Below, piece after piece: positions 35,152-44,878 of a stretch of DNA of 57,998 bases. The stretch lies in assembly GCA_000697335.1 (NCBI GenBank), contig JNEM01015577.1, positions 1 through 57,998 of the forward strand, written 5' to 3'. A model generated the notes under the pieces. It made no database searches. It worked only from the letters and a program-made list of their open reading frames with translations, and was not told the origin of the DNA. Within the stretch, counting starts at the first letter, position 1, and every line of letters starts with the position of its first letter. Origin of the DNA: Conidiobolus incongruus B7586. Taxonomy: Eukaryota; Entomophthoromycota; Entomophthoromycetes; Entomophthorales; Conidiobolaceae. A program made the position numbers and the translations under genes.

Positions 35152-36807
35152 ATGAAAATAATCAATTGGGGATTTTGGGCTTTAATTGCCAATAGTATCA
35201 CTGCCGGAGCAACTATTCAAGAGGAAAAGTCATTGCATATAGGTGTATCTATAGGATTCGCAACCAGGTCACATATAAAATACTTGTTAGATATCTTAGA
35301 AGAATTAACCTCCAAAGGCCACCGTGTTACATACTTATCAGTAGATGAACTCAAAGGATTTGGCGAAGGGTATAATATCACCCATTATTCACTCGGTAAA
35401 ATAAGTTTAAAAACTGAAGTATTGGGTGATACTTTACCATTCACAAGCAAAGACTCGATGACTGATGGGTTTGTAAACGTTTTACCATCAATTATAGATT
35501 TCTATAAGGTAAGTTTTCCAAAATATGGAAAATTTTATCAAATTGACAGGCCTGATTTAATGATTTGTGACTTTGCAGCCCGAAGTTGTATTGAAAATGC
35601 TATTAAGCATACCGTTCCCCTTATGATCGGTTACCAATCTTTACATTTTTCAACTCCTACACCCTATTTAACAATTAGTGGTGGTTTAGAACCTTCCACC
35701 ATTAAAAATTATTCCTTTTTGCAGAGATTTAAGCATGGTATAATTGATCCAATCAATATGATAAGAAAAATGTATCCTTTGAACAAACCTCAAGACGAGT
35801 TAAGTAAGGGTAACAATATGCCTGTAGATTTTGCTTTCCCCCCTTGGGGACATTTAGGTCTTGGTATCGCTAATACTTTTGTCGGCTTCGAAAATCCTAG
35901 AAAGATTCCTTCTAATATGAATGTTATCGGACCCATCGTCTCTGAAAATTATCCTAAGTTAACTGAGGATCTTGAAGATTTTCTCAACTCCAGATCTAAA
36001 GTCCTATATGTCGCTTTTGGCTCACTTATCAATTTGAAACCAGAGCTAACTGTTAGTCTCCTTCAATACTTTCAACGAGCTTTAAACGATGGTATAGTTG
36101 ATGGTATCGTTTGGGGTGGTTTACGCAGCACCAAACTTGAAGATTTCCCAAAAACTTTTAATTTGGATTCCAAAGAGTATTCCACCCAATCAATGTTACA
36201 AGGCACCCATGATAAAATCAAATTATTAAAATGGGCTCCACAGGAAGCTGTCTTGAATCATCCCAGCACCAAACTGTTTCTATCTCATGGTGGATTAGAC
36301 AGTATTTTCGAATCTTTAAGCTCTGGAACACCCATGTTAATACTTCCATTTGCTGCTGACCAACCCAGAAATGGTATTTTAATTGCTGAAAATGGAGTTG
36401 GCGATTATATTGATTGGCCAACCATGGGAGATGAGGTGATTTACCAAAAATTCATCAAGCTATTAGATCCTAACAATCTCGAACTTCAATCTAAAGTCCG
36501 CCAACTTCAATTGATTACCAAGTTCAGCAGTAAGCGCAAAGTCATGGCAGCTGACCTCATTGAAACTTATGCATTAAGCGCTAAGGCTTGTAGAATATTC
36601 AGTACACCTAAACCTTTCGAAGTGCCTTGCGAGTTGAAGCCATTTTTGCCTTTAGACTTCCAAATGTCATCTATCAAAGCTAATCTAATTGATGTATACA
36701 TCACCGCATTCTTGATTGTTTCGATTGTATTTATTGGAGTTATCTACACTACTTATAGGTTCATTTTTAGACTATATAGAGCATTTCACAAACAAAAATT
36801 AGATTAA
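35152..36807 (+). CDS. UDP-glycosyltransferase UGT6 (ER membrane)
   Basis: 551 residues. Signal peptide about 1-20 (MKIINWGFWALIANSITAGA). His41 in ATRSHIKYLLDILE; DLMICDFAARSC supplies the Asp. Linker block GFENPRKIPSNMNVIGP. Donor site LKWAPQEAVLNHPSTK, FLSHGGLDSIFESLSSG and AADQPRNG; Gly follows Asn here, as in UGT1, instead of Ala. DLIETYALSAKAC then a membrane segment about 514-540; tail ends KQKLD. It converges on UGT7 with tRNA-Phe between them. Confidence 0.95.
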   Translation: MKIINWGFWALIANSITAGATIQEEKSLHIGVSIGFATRSHIKYLLDILEELTSKGHRVTYLSVDELKGFGEGYNITHYSLGKISLKTEVLGDTLPFTSKDSMTDGFVNVLPSIIDFYKVSFPKYGKFYQIDRPDLMICDFAARSCIENAIKHTVPLMIGYQSLHFSTPTPYLTISGGLEPSTIKNYSFLQRFKHGIIDPINMIRKMYPLNKPQDELSKGNNMPVDFAFPPWGHLGLGIANTFVGFENPRKIPSNMNVIGPIVSENYPKLTEDLEDFLNSRSKVLYVAFGSLINLKPELTVSLLQYFQRALNDGIVDGIVWGGLRSTKLEDFPKTFNLDSKEYSTQSMLQGTHDKIKLLKWAPQEAVLNHPSTKLFLSHGGLDSIFESLSSGTPMLILPFAADQPRNGILIAENGVGDYIDWPTMGDEVIYQKFIKLLDPNNLELQSKVRQLQLITKFSSKRKVMAADLIETYALSAKACRIFSTPKPFEVPCELKPFLPLDFQMSSIKANLIDVYITAFLIVSIVFIGVIYTTYRFIFRLYRAFHKQKLD

Positions 36808-37060
36808 TATAAAATTAATTTCATTGTTAATAAACTTGAAAAGTCTTATTTAAATCAAATCATTATTCGAAATCAAAATGGATATGGTTATTGGATAAAT
36901 CATAATTCTTAGTTGATATTTGATATTAAAAAAAATAGAAATTGGTCGAATTTGGTTGGTTAAAATTTATAGAAAGATATATTATAAAAATGAAATAACA
37001 TAATCATAATATAAATTAAAATGTTTCTATTGATAGTGGATACCTTTTGTAATTAGGTAT

Positions 37061-37067
37061 GCTGCTT

Positions 37068-37110
<43 letters not shown>

Positions 37111-37133
37111 GTGTTCAATCCACGGTGGTGGCA
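37061..37133 (+). tRNA. tRNA-Phe(GAA)
   Basis: 73 nt. D-arm TAGCTCAGTTGGGAGAGC, anticodon arm CAGACTGAAGATCTG with GAA, T-arm CCGTGTTCAATCCACGG with perfect stem. The acceptor stem (GCTGCTT against TGGTGGC) has several G-T pairs and one T-T mismatch, so it is weaker than usual. A T4 run follows within 15 nt. It lies between convergent UGT6 and UGT7. Confidence 0.92.
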
Positions 37134-37587
37134 TCATGTATTTTGAAAAATTTTCCTTTCACCTTTTTACTTATATATAACCAATTCAAACATTATATAC
37201 TGACAATATTGACCAAAAAACTTTGGAATGACAAGCATTTAAAGTTTTCTATTTTTTAAATATACACCTTTAAGATTTGTGATCCAATAGATCTGACTTA
37301 TTCAATTTCACTTTCAAATTGAAATTTTATTATGTTAAAGTAATAATAAATATAATGAAATTTTTTTTGAGATGATATTAGAAATATTATATGAAATAAT
37401 ATACCATCGAGAACAAAATTCAATAAATTTTTATTAAAAATTTTAAAAATTGTACAAATTATATAATATTTTTTGTAGTTTTATTAATTTTAATTTTTTA
37501 ATATAAAAATATTAAATAGATATTTAGTAAAATATTAATTTATTAATCCCAAATATAATATTAAATATCAAATGCTTTATTTATTTT
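37134..37587. other. 3' flank of UGT7
   Basis: AT-rich spacer. No gene seen. Confidence 0.4.
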
Positions 37588-39246
37588 TTATTCTAATTTT
37601 AATTTGTTATATGATCTATAAAATTTTAATATACCTCTGAAGGTCAAATAAAAAGTACCACTAGCAATCGTAATTATACCAATTATTGCAACAAAATACA
37701 CATCAATTAAATTTGCTTTAATTGGTGACATAATATAATCTAAGGGTAAAAATGGTTTCATTTCACAGGGTACTTCGAAAGGTTTAGGTGTACTGAACAT
37801 TCTACAGGTCTTTGCACTATAAGCATAAGTCTCTATCAAATCAGCTGCTAATAATTTACGACGGCTGCTAAATTTGGTGATGAGTTGTAATTGTCTGACT
37901 TTTGATTGAAGTTGAAAGTTGTTAGGATCTAATAAAGTCACAAACTTGTTATAAATTTCCTCATTATCCATTTCTTTCCATAGAATGTAATCGCCTACAC
38001 CGTTCTCTTGCACTAATTTACTGTTATGGGGTTGGTCAGCAAGGAATGGAAGAACTAACATGGGAGTACCCGAATTCAATGATTCGTAGATACTGTCGAG
38101 ACCGCCATGGGACAAAAATAATTTGGTGTTAGGATGATTTAAGATTGCTTCTTGAGGAGCCCACTTAAGAAATTTGATTTTATCATGAGTACCGTCTATC
38201 ATAGATACAGTAGAGTATTCTTTAGAGTTGACAATATAAGATTTGGGAAATTCATTCAAATTGGTTTGACCTAAACCACCCCAAATCACTCCATCTAACA
38301 AATTGTCATTTATAGCACGTTGTATATATTGCAATATATCCTTTGCCAATTCGGGTCCGACTTTAACAAGGGATCCAAATGCAATATACAAAACTTTTGA
38401 ATTCTGATTCAAAAATGATTCCAATTCTGGAGTTAAACTTGGATAATTGTCGGAGATAATAGGACCAACTAAATTCATATGGGATGGAATAGGTCTGGGG
38501 TTCTCAAATCCAATGAATGAGTTCAAAATACCTAATCCAAGATAGCCAAATCCTGGTACTCCTTTTACGGTGGGAATATTGTTCATCTGTCTCATTTGAG
38601 TTAAATCTTTATCCCATCCAGCAACTTGATAAATATATCTAATTGGTTCGATAATCCCATGTTTGAATCGTTGTAAAAAGGTAAAATTTTCAATTGTAGT
38701 ATCTTGCAAAACGTCAAGGCCAGTCAAGTAAGGAGTGTTCATGGCGGTCATCGGAGTTTGATAGCCAATCATCATTGGAATAGTATTTTTAGCAGTGGCT
38801 TCAATGCAAGCAGTTGAAATAAAATCACAAATCATTAAATCGGGACGCTCTTCAACAAAAAATTTTTCATAAATATCAAATGTCTTCTTATATGTTTCAA
38901 TAATTTTGGGGAATAGTTTCTGCATTGATTCAATTATTGTTTGATTACGATTGTATGGTAAACTCTCCCCAATATTTTCTTGAAGGGGAGGAATATTACC
39001 TAAGGAATAATGTGTCACATTGTAACCTTTGGCGAAGCGTTTAAAGTCGTCGATCGACAAGTAAGAAATTCGGTGACCTCTTTCACTAACTACTTGAAGG
39101 ATTTCCAATATATATTTAATATGAGACCTTGATGCCATTTCGATTGATACACCAATATGTAGTGGTTTCTCATTCTGTATTCTTAAAGATTGCGAGCATA
39201 TAGCAGTTGAGCAAAATGATAAATATGACAATAATCCTAACTTCAT
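37588..39246 (-). CDS. UDP-glycosyltransferase UGT7 (ER membrane)
   Basis: 552 residues. Signal peptide about 1-18. His42 in MASRSHIKYILEILQ; DLMICDFISTAC supplies the Asp. It shares MMIGYQTPMTA and GWDKDLT with UGT8 only, so these two form a subgroup with a distinct acceptor domain. Linker block GFENPRPIPSHMNLVGP. Donor site LKWAPQEAILNHP, FLSHGGLDSIYESLNSG and LADQPHNSKL, in which the usual DQPRNA is changed to DQPHNS. Membrane segment about 515-540, tail ending KLKLE. Confidence 0.95.
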   Translation of the reverse strand: MKLGLLSYLSFCSTAICSQSLRIQNEKPLHIGVSIEMASRSHIKYILEILQVVSERGHRISYLSIDDFKRFAKGYNVTHYSLGNIPPLQENIGESLPYNRNQTIIESMQKLFPKIIETYKKTFDIYEKFFVEERPDLMICDFISTACIEATAKNTIPMMIGYQTPMTAMNTPYLTGLDVLQDTTIENFTFLQRFKHGIIEPIRYIYQVAGWDKDLTQMRQMNNIPTVKGVPGFGYLGLGILNSFIGFENPRPIPSHMNLVGPIISDNYPSLTPELESFLNQNSKVLYIAFGSLVKVGPELAKDILQYIQRAINDNLLDGVIWGGLGQTNLNEFPKSYIVNSKEYSTVSMIDGTHDKIKFLKWAPQEAILNHPNTKLFLSHGGLDSIYESLNSGTPMLVLPFLADQPHNSKLVQENGVGDYILWKEMDNEEIYNKFVTLLDPNNFQLQSKVRQLQLITKFSSRRKLLAADLIETYAYSAKTCRMFSTPKPFEVPCEMKPFLPLDYIMSPIKANLIDVYFVAIIGIITIASGTFYLTFRGILKFYRSYNKLKLE

Positions 39247-39303
39247 ATTGCAATAATAATTAAAACTGGGATCTATTCTATTGAATCTAGCAGGGATAAT
39301 ATA

Positions 39304-39311
39304 TATTTATA
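39304..39311 (-). promoter_or_regulatory. TATA box of UGT7
   Basis: TATAAATA on the minus strand, starting 65 nt upstream of the ATG. Confidence 0.55.
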
Positions 39312-40389
39312 TAATATTAATACATATTGATTTTCATATCAAATTTACCAATTTTCTTTCCCATTGATTGATTCCATTTTCGGTTTAAGTGTAATTGTAA
39401 TATACAATTATAGAAAGGATAATTTTTATAACCGAGATATAATCAGATTTAGTTTAATTAGTGATATACTTAATTTTCGGTTTTGAAATTGGATTATATT
39501 TACCCTGTATTTTTTATAGTATATTTCAAAATTAATTATATATATATATATATTAAACAAAATAAGAATATTAACTGGATATGCTATCAATTTAAATAAA
39601 TGCATCAATATAAGTTATTATAGTAAATTTTATATAAACTATATTTTTTCTTGTATTATATAATATAATTTAATTTAAGATATAAGGTTTTCTACTTAAT
39701 ATTAACTATGATTTTAGGAGATATTACAATACATTTTTCATTTAATCCAAATTCTAAACAATGGTAATACTATACAATATCAATTTTTCACCAAGTTTGT
39801 AATTTTGTTTGAAGATAATGTAAGAATTTTATGAACATTGTGGATCATATTAAATCATACAAAAGTGATTAATTTTGGGGTAATACAAAATACCTTATTG
39901 GCTCAACAAAGTTGTTTATATGATTTATTTTTCTTAACAAAAGAAATGTAACATACAACAATCAAAGTGGATTTCTTGAAATTCACTAAAACATTTACAG
40001 TGACTTAAAGGTATTTGTATTATCTGATATTATTAAATCATTAATCTTTTCATTTCTTTTTCCACTTGATCTGCACTACAAGCGAATAATCAATCAATAT
40101 TGCAAATAGTTTTGATAATGAATTGATCTATCTTAATCTAAGATATTTTACCCATTAAAGTAAGATATTTGAAAAAGGCAATTGATTCCGATGTATTTAT
40201 CAAATTAATTAATATTTCAATTTCATTAATAATAGTTCACTCTAGATTCAATTATAATGTCATTTTTAATTTTGATAAATTTATTAAAAAATATTGTAAA
40301 AACTATATTCCATCAAAAATCAAGTTATTACACTTTTAATATCGATTTTAAATACTATTTTGAAAACAGAATTTAAAACGATAATTAAA
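39312..40389. other. Upstream region of UGT7
   Basis: AT-rich spacer up to mariner copy F. No gene seen. Confidence 0.4.
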
Positions 40390-41562
40390 TAAATTTAACA
40401 CTCTTTTTATTATTAATAAATCTTTGTTATACTTTTGCCAAACTTAGTATACCTAAAATCAGTTCTTTTTACCAAGTATTAGAATTTAGAGTTATAAATT
40501 TATATAATTTGTTGGTTAAAGTTTGCTTTTTTGCAGGTATAACTTCTAATTGCCTTAAGTAACTATAATCACTATGGTTGTAATCCAGTGAGTTTATTAA
40601 ATGTGGTAGCTTGCTATATTTATTTTTATTTAGGAAGCCTTTTACAGCCTTAGCCATATATATATTTTATAAATTTAATTTACCATAATAGGTATTGTTA
40701 ATTAAAACCCTATTCCAAAATTAATTTGATTTATCAAAAATAATATAAAATTTGATATTAATTATTTTATCTTTAACAACTATATAAAAAGATAATTCAA
40801 AATTATAATTAACCTTTGTGATTAACAAAATAACTATTTATTGGAATTACAAGAAAAGATAATTTTGATTAAAGCAAATGTTTTGTTTTTAGGTAAAGAA
40901 CTATATAATGTAATATATATAGTTTATCAATTGTAATGATTTAATATAATGGTGTTAGTGGATGATTATGTCTTATTTGGATTTTTAGCTAGAGCTATAG
41001 CTATTTTAGTTTTTTAACATTAGTTAAACAATAAAATAATTATTTTATAATTTTATTAATTAAACTAAGCCTGAAATTTAAAATAGATAATATATTATAT
41101 AACTAATATTAAGAAGTTTGAAAGATTTTCTAACTGACACAAAAAGATAATACTCAGAATATTTTGTTACTTTTACTGTTTGGAGAGTATAATAAATTTT
41201 AACCTTTGAAATTTTGGAAAATTTCTTTTCAGGCTTCAAAATCATAAACTAAGTGACAAACAGTGTTTTTGGATAAGGTATTATCTTTATTAGCTGCTAG
41301 TAAATTTTGAATGATTTTAAAGAATTTGTGGTTGAGCTTTTTTAATTATAAAATAAAAATTTTGATAATTACCATTTGGTTTAAGTATAAATAAATTTGA
41401 CATTAAATTTTTAAAAATTTTATTAATGAAAAAATCATTATGAATAAATAATATATATTAGATCAAATTACGGATCCTGTGTTTATTTTATATATAGTCT
41501 GATCACTAATCCTATTATATTCGAAAAATTGGAAATTAAAAAATTGCTATTTCTTAATTCTT
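40390..41562 (-). mobile_element. Mariner family 1, copy F
   Basis: Minus strand; terminal repeat at the right (reversed AGAAATAGCAATTTTTTAAT). It retains a 62-codon open stretch (40469-40657) that includes AKAVKGFLNKNKYSKLPHLI and SLDYNHSDYSYLRQLE, the end of a Tc1/mariner catalytic domain (compare SPDLNPxDY). A C-terminal part readable after one stop gives ELILGILSLAKV. It is less AT-shifted than copies A-E in this part, so it shows what the family looked like before erosion. Confidence 0.7.
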
Positions 41563-42112
41563 GAAGTAATATTAAAAAATTGGTCGAAAATTGGTTAGTT
41601 CAGAGTTTTTTTTATCTAAATCAATTACTACTAATAAATATTAGAATACAATTGAATTCACTTCATTATCAAAGTATCACACTTAAAATCAATCGTTGTA
41701 AATGCTGATATTAATTTAAAAATGTTTAATATGGTTTTTTCTTATAATATTGATAAAAAATCAACATATTCCACATTATTTTGGTATCATTACATAAAGA
41801 TTTTAATATGATAACTTAAGATGAGTATATAAATATAATAAATTCCAAATTGCGATGATTAAATAAAGAATAAATGTTTTTAATTGATAAATTCAAAAAA
41901 GATGTTCCAATATATATTAATATTATATACACTATATTAAATTAAAAGATATTATTTTGGTAACAGCAGATATTAGAGCAGTTTTTAATAAATTTCTAAG
42001 ATTTGACTCATATCTAATTGTAAGATTTTATTCTTAAAATTGGTTTCAAACTTCTAGATTTTTGAATATATGATATAATTTTCAAACCAAGTACCTTAAG
42101 ATATTCTCAAAA
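41563..42112. other. Spacer
   Basis: AT-rich sequence. No gene seen. Confidence 0.35.
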
Positions 42113-42117
42113 ATCAT

Positions 42118-42425
42118 GAGCTCCTACTCTCATCAAGTATCCTTACATGAACCGAAAGCAATGATTATTCTCCCTTCACATATAGATTCATTTCCCTCTC
42201 ATTCGCTGATTGGTTATTAATCCAAGCCACTGAAGTAACTTGTAAATCACTTTATTCGATCTATCTAATAAAAATCTGAAATATCGATTGTTCACAGATT
42301 CATCATCATCCCTAATTGGGTCCTCCTTGCTATTTTACAAAATCAAATAAACTCCCTTTCAATTCATTTTATAGCGGTATATCCCGGATATTTTCCCTAC
42401 TTAATTCTGTTCCGAGCACTGTTTC
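42118..42425. other. Pyrimidine-rich island flanked by ATCAT direct repeats
   Basis: A 308-bp island that is clearly GC-richer and C+T-skewed on the plus strand. The 5-bp word ATCAT occurs on both sides (42113-42117 and 42426-42430). The minus strand has a TATA-like GCTATAAAATG. Its ends (GAGCTCCTAC... and ...CACTGTTTC) are not TG...CA and do not form a good inverted repeat. It may be an insertion of unknown type or an old non-coding unit. Confidence 0.3.
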
Positions 42426-42430
42426 ATCAT

Positions 42431-42813
42431 AGTTATATTAAAATTTATATTATTGGAATTTAGTGACTTTAATAAAATTGAATCAGCCCAAAATAAATTA
42501 AAAAAGAAAATTCTATTTTGAACTTGAATTTCGGATGATCAATTTCCCATTTATGGATGTAGTTATTATTGATAGAAATTTAGTTAAAACCAGAATTCCC
42601 GAAATCAATTAAAAATTGTTAAAATAATTAAATAATCAAAATTTTATAAATTAATAAAAAGTTAGACAAAAAATTTAAAATTAAATTTAGTAAAGTATGA
42701 CAAGAAATTAGAGTTAATAGAATGATTCAAAATTTGATTAAAAATATGTATGATTAGTTGATTAAGACTAAAAAATTTAATTATTAATAAAAAAAGTCAA
42801 TAATTAAAAATAT
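42431..42813. other. Spacer
   Basis: AT-rich sequence downstream of tRNA-Leu. No gene seen. Confidence 0.35.
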
Positions 42814-42897
42814 TGCTGACAGTGAGGTTCGAACTCACGCCCCGTTACTGGGAGGGGATCTTAAGTCACCCGCCTTGGACCACTCGGCCATATCAGC
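42814..42897 (-). tRNA. tRNA-Leu(TAA)
   Basis: 84 nt. Acceptor stem GCTGATA/TGTCAGC, D-arm TGGCCGAGTGGTCCAAGGC, anticodon loop CTTAAGA giving TAA, a long variable arm (CCCAGTAACGGGG) and T-arm GTGAGTTCGAACCTCAC with perfect pairing. The anticodon stem has one T-C mismatch. A T5 run follows within 10 nt. It decodes UUA, a codon expected to be frequent in this AT-rich genome. It lies 265 bp downstream of the UGT8 stop codon. Confidence 0.93.
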
Positions 42898-43161
42898 TTA
42901 TTTATTGAAAATTTTTGACAATAACACAATTATAACCTTTGGAAATAAACTCTATATATCAAACATAATTATAAATATGATTTTCATAACTCTGATTCTA
43001 TAAAATTTCATAATTTTTTTTAAGTTATTGTTTAATAATTCCTAATACAAGTAACATTCTCTTCTTTTTTCTATTATATTAAAAAACTTATAAAATCAAT
43101 ATGTTAAATGATTATTAATTTATTATTTTTTCTTTATAAAAAACTTTTAGTTTTCTTAAAT

Positions 43162-44817
43162 CTAATTTAATTTATATTTAAATAATAATTTTGATAATTG
43201 GTTATATAATTTAAAAATCATGATTATTATACTTCCAATTAGTATAACTAATAACAAGAGTGTGACTATATAGACATCGATAAAATTAGCTTCGATCCAT
43301 GATATTCGGTAATCCAAAGGCAAAAAAGGTTTCATTTCGCAAGGTATTTCGAAAGGTTTAGGCTTATTAAATATCCTGCAAGCTTTGGCACTATAAGCAT
43401 AAGTCTCAATTAAATCAGCTGCTAATAATTTACGACCACGGTTAAACTTTGTAATAAGTTGTAATTGTCTTAATTTAGATTTAAGTTGTAAATTTTGAGG
43501 GTCTAACAAAGTAACAAATTTTTTATAAATCGTTTCCGAATCCATAGTAGGCCATTCGATATAGTCACCTACACCGGTTTCTTGAACTAGTCTGGCATTT
43601 CGGGGTTGATCTGCAACGAATGGAAGTACTAGTAAAGGTGTACCAGAGCTTAGAGATTCGTATATACTGTCCAAACCACCATGGGTAATAAATAATTTAG
43701 TATTAGGGTGATTTAAGATTGCTTCTTGAGGAGCCCACTCTAATACTTTGATTTTTTCATGAGTACCATCTAATATCGAAGTTGTTGAGTATTCCTTGGA
43801 ACCTACAACGTAAAATGATGGAAATCTATGCAAACTTGTTTGACTTAATCCACCCCATATAACAGCGTCTATTAAATTATCGTTGAGAGCTTGTTGTACA
43901 TATTGTAATATGTCCTTCACCCATTCTGATTTGATTTTGATAAGAGAACCAAATGCTATATATAGCACATTAGAATTCTCTTGTATAAATAATTCCAAAT
44001 CTGAAGTTAAATTTGAATAATTTTCTGAGAAGATTGGGCCAATAAAATTAATATGAGATGGAATGTGTCTTGAGTTTTCGAATCCGATGAATGAGTTTAC
44101 AATACCTAAACCAAGATAGCTAAAATTGGGAAGTCCTGATACGTAGGGAATATTGTGTGATTGTCTCAATAAAGTCAAATCTTTATCCCAGCCCGACATT
44201 TTCAGAACAAAATTGACAGGATCAAAAATTCCATGTTTGAACCTTTGCCAAAACGAATGATTTTCAATTGTGGTAGGCTCTAAGTTGCCATTGGAAGTCA
44301 AGTACGGAGCTTTAATGGCTGTCATTGGTGTTTGATAGCCAATCATCATTGGAATTGTGTTCTTAGCAGCTGAATCAATGCATGCAGTAGCTAAAAAATC
44401 ACAAATCATCAAATCGGGAGGATCATGAGAGTAAAATTTTTCATAGTGATCAAATGTCATTTGGTGAACTTGAACAATTTTTGGTAATATCCTTCGCATC
44501 AAATCTATGGCTGTTTTATTTGATGTATATGGCAGAGTATCTCCAAGGTTAGTTTGAGCACTATTGATGCTTCCCAATGAATAGTGAGTCGTATTATAGC
44601 TTATGCTGAAGTGTTTGGATTCTTCACTAGATATATATGTTATCCGATGACCTCGTTTGGTGAGTACTTGGAGTATTTCTAATAGATATTTGATGTGGGA
44701 CCTGGATGCAAGTCCTATAGATACGCCAATGTGCAATGGTTTATTTTCATCTATTAGATGTTGAGAATTAAAAATATTTAAACAAAATACTAAAGTCGTA
44801 AATGCGCTTAGTTTCAT
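43162..44817 (-). CDS. UDP-glycosyltransferase UGT8 (ER membrane)
   Basis: 551 residues. Signal peptide about 1-18. His41 in LASRSHIKYLLEILQ; DLMICDFLATAC supplies the Asp. It shares MMIGYQTPMTA and GWDKDLT with UGT7. Linker block GFENSRHIPSHINFIGP departs from the usual ENPRKIPS. Donor site LEWAPQEAILNHP (Glu replaces Lys before Trp), FITHGGLDSIYESLSSG and VADQPRNARL. Membrane segment about 513-538, tail ending KYKLN. tRNA-Leu lies just downstream on the same strand. The UGT array ends here. Confidence 0.95.
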   Translation of the reverse strand: MKLSAFTTLVFCLNIFNSQHLIDENKPLHIGVSIGLASRSHIKYLLEILQVLTKRGHRITYISSEESKHFSISYNTTHYSLGSINSAQTNLGDTLPYTSNKTAIDLMRRILPKIVQVHQMTFDHYEKFYSHDPPDLMICDFLATACIDSAAKNTIPMMIGYQTPMTAIKAPYLTSNGNLEPTTIENHSFWQRFKHGIFDPVNFVLKMSGWDKDLTLLRQSHNIPYVSGLPNFSYLGLGIVNSFIGFENSRHIPSHINFIGPIFSENYSNLTSDLELFIQENSNVLYIAFGSLIKIKSEWVKDILQYVQQALNDNLIDAVIWGGLSQTSLHRFPSFYVVGSKEYSTTSILDGTHEKIKVLEWAPQEAILNHPNTKLFITHGGLDSIYESLSSGTPLLVLPFVADQPRNARLVQETGVGDYIEWPTMDSETIYKKFVTLLDPQNLQLKSKLRQLQLITKFNRGRKLLAADLIETYAYSAKACRIFNKPKPFEIPCEMKPFLPLDYRISWIEANFIDVYIVTLLLLVILIGSIIIMIFKLYNQLSKLLFKYKLN

Positions 44818-44870
44818 TATTATAAATTATAAAACCAATAATGAAATTTTCTTATAAAGGTTACTGCACC

Positions 44871-44878
44871 TTTTTATA
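44871..44878 (-). promoter_or_regulatory. TATA box of UGT8
   Basis: TATAAAAA on the minus strand, starting 61 nt upstream of the ATG. Confidence 0.6.

Noticed and set aside
36218-36421. 67-codon minus-strand frame inside UGT6
   Set aside because: It is antisense to the conserved donor-binding region of UGT6.
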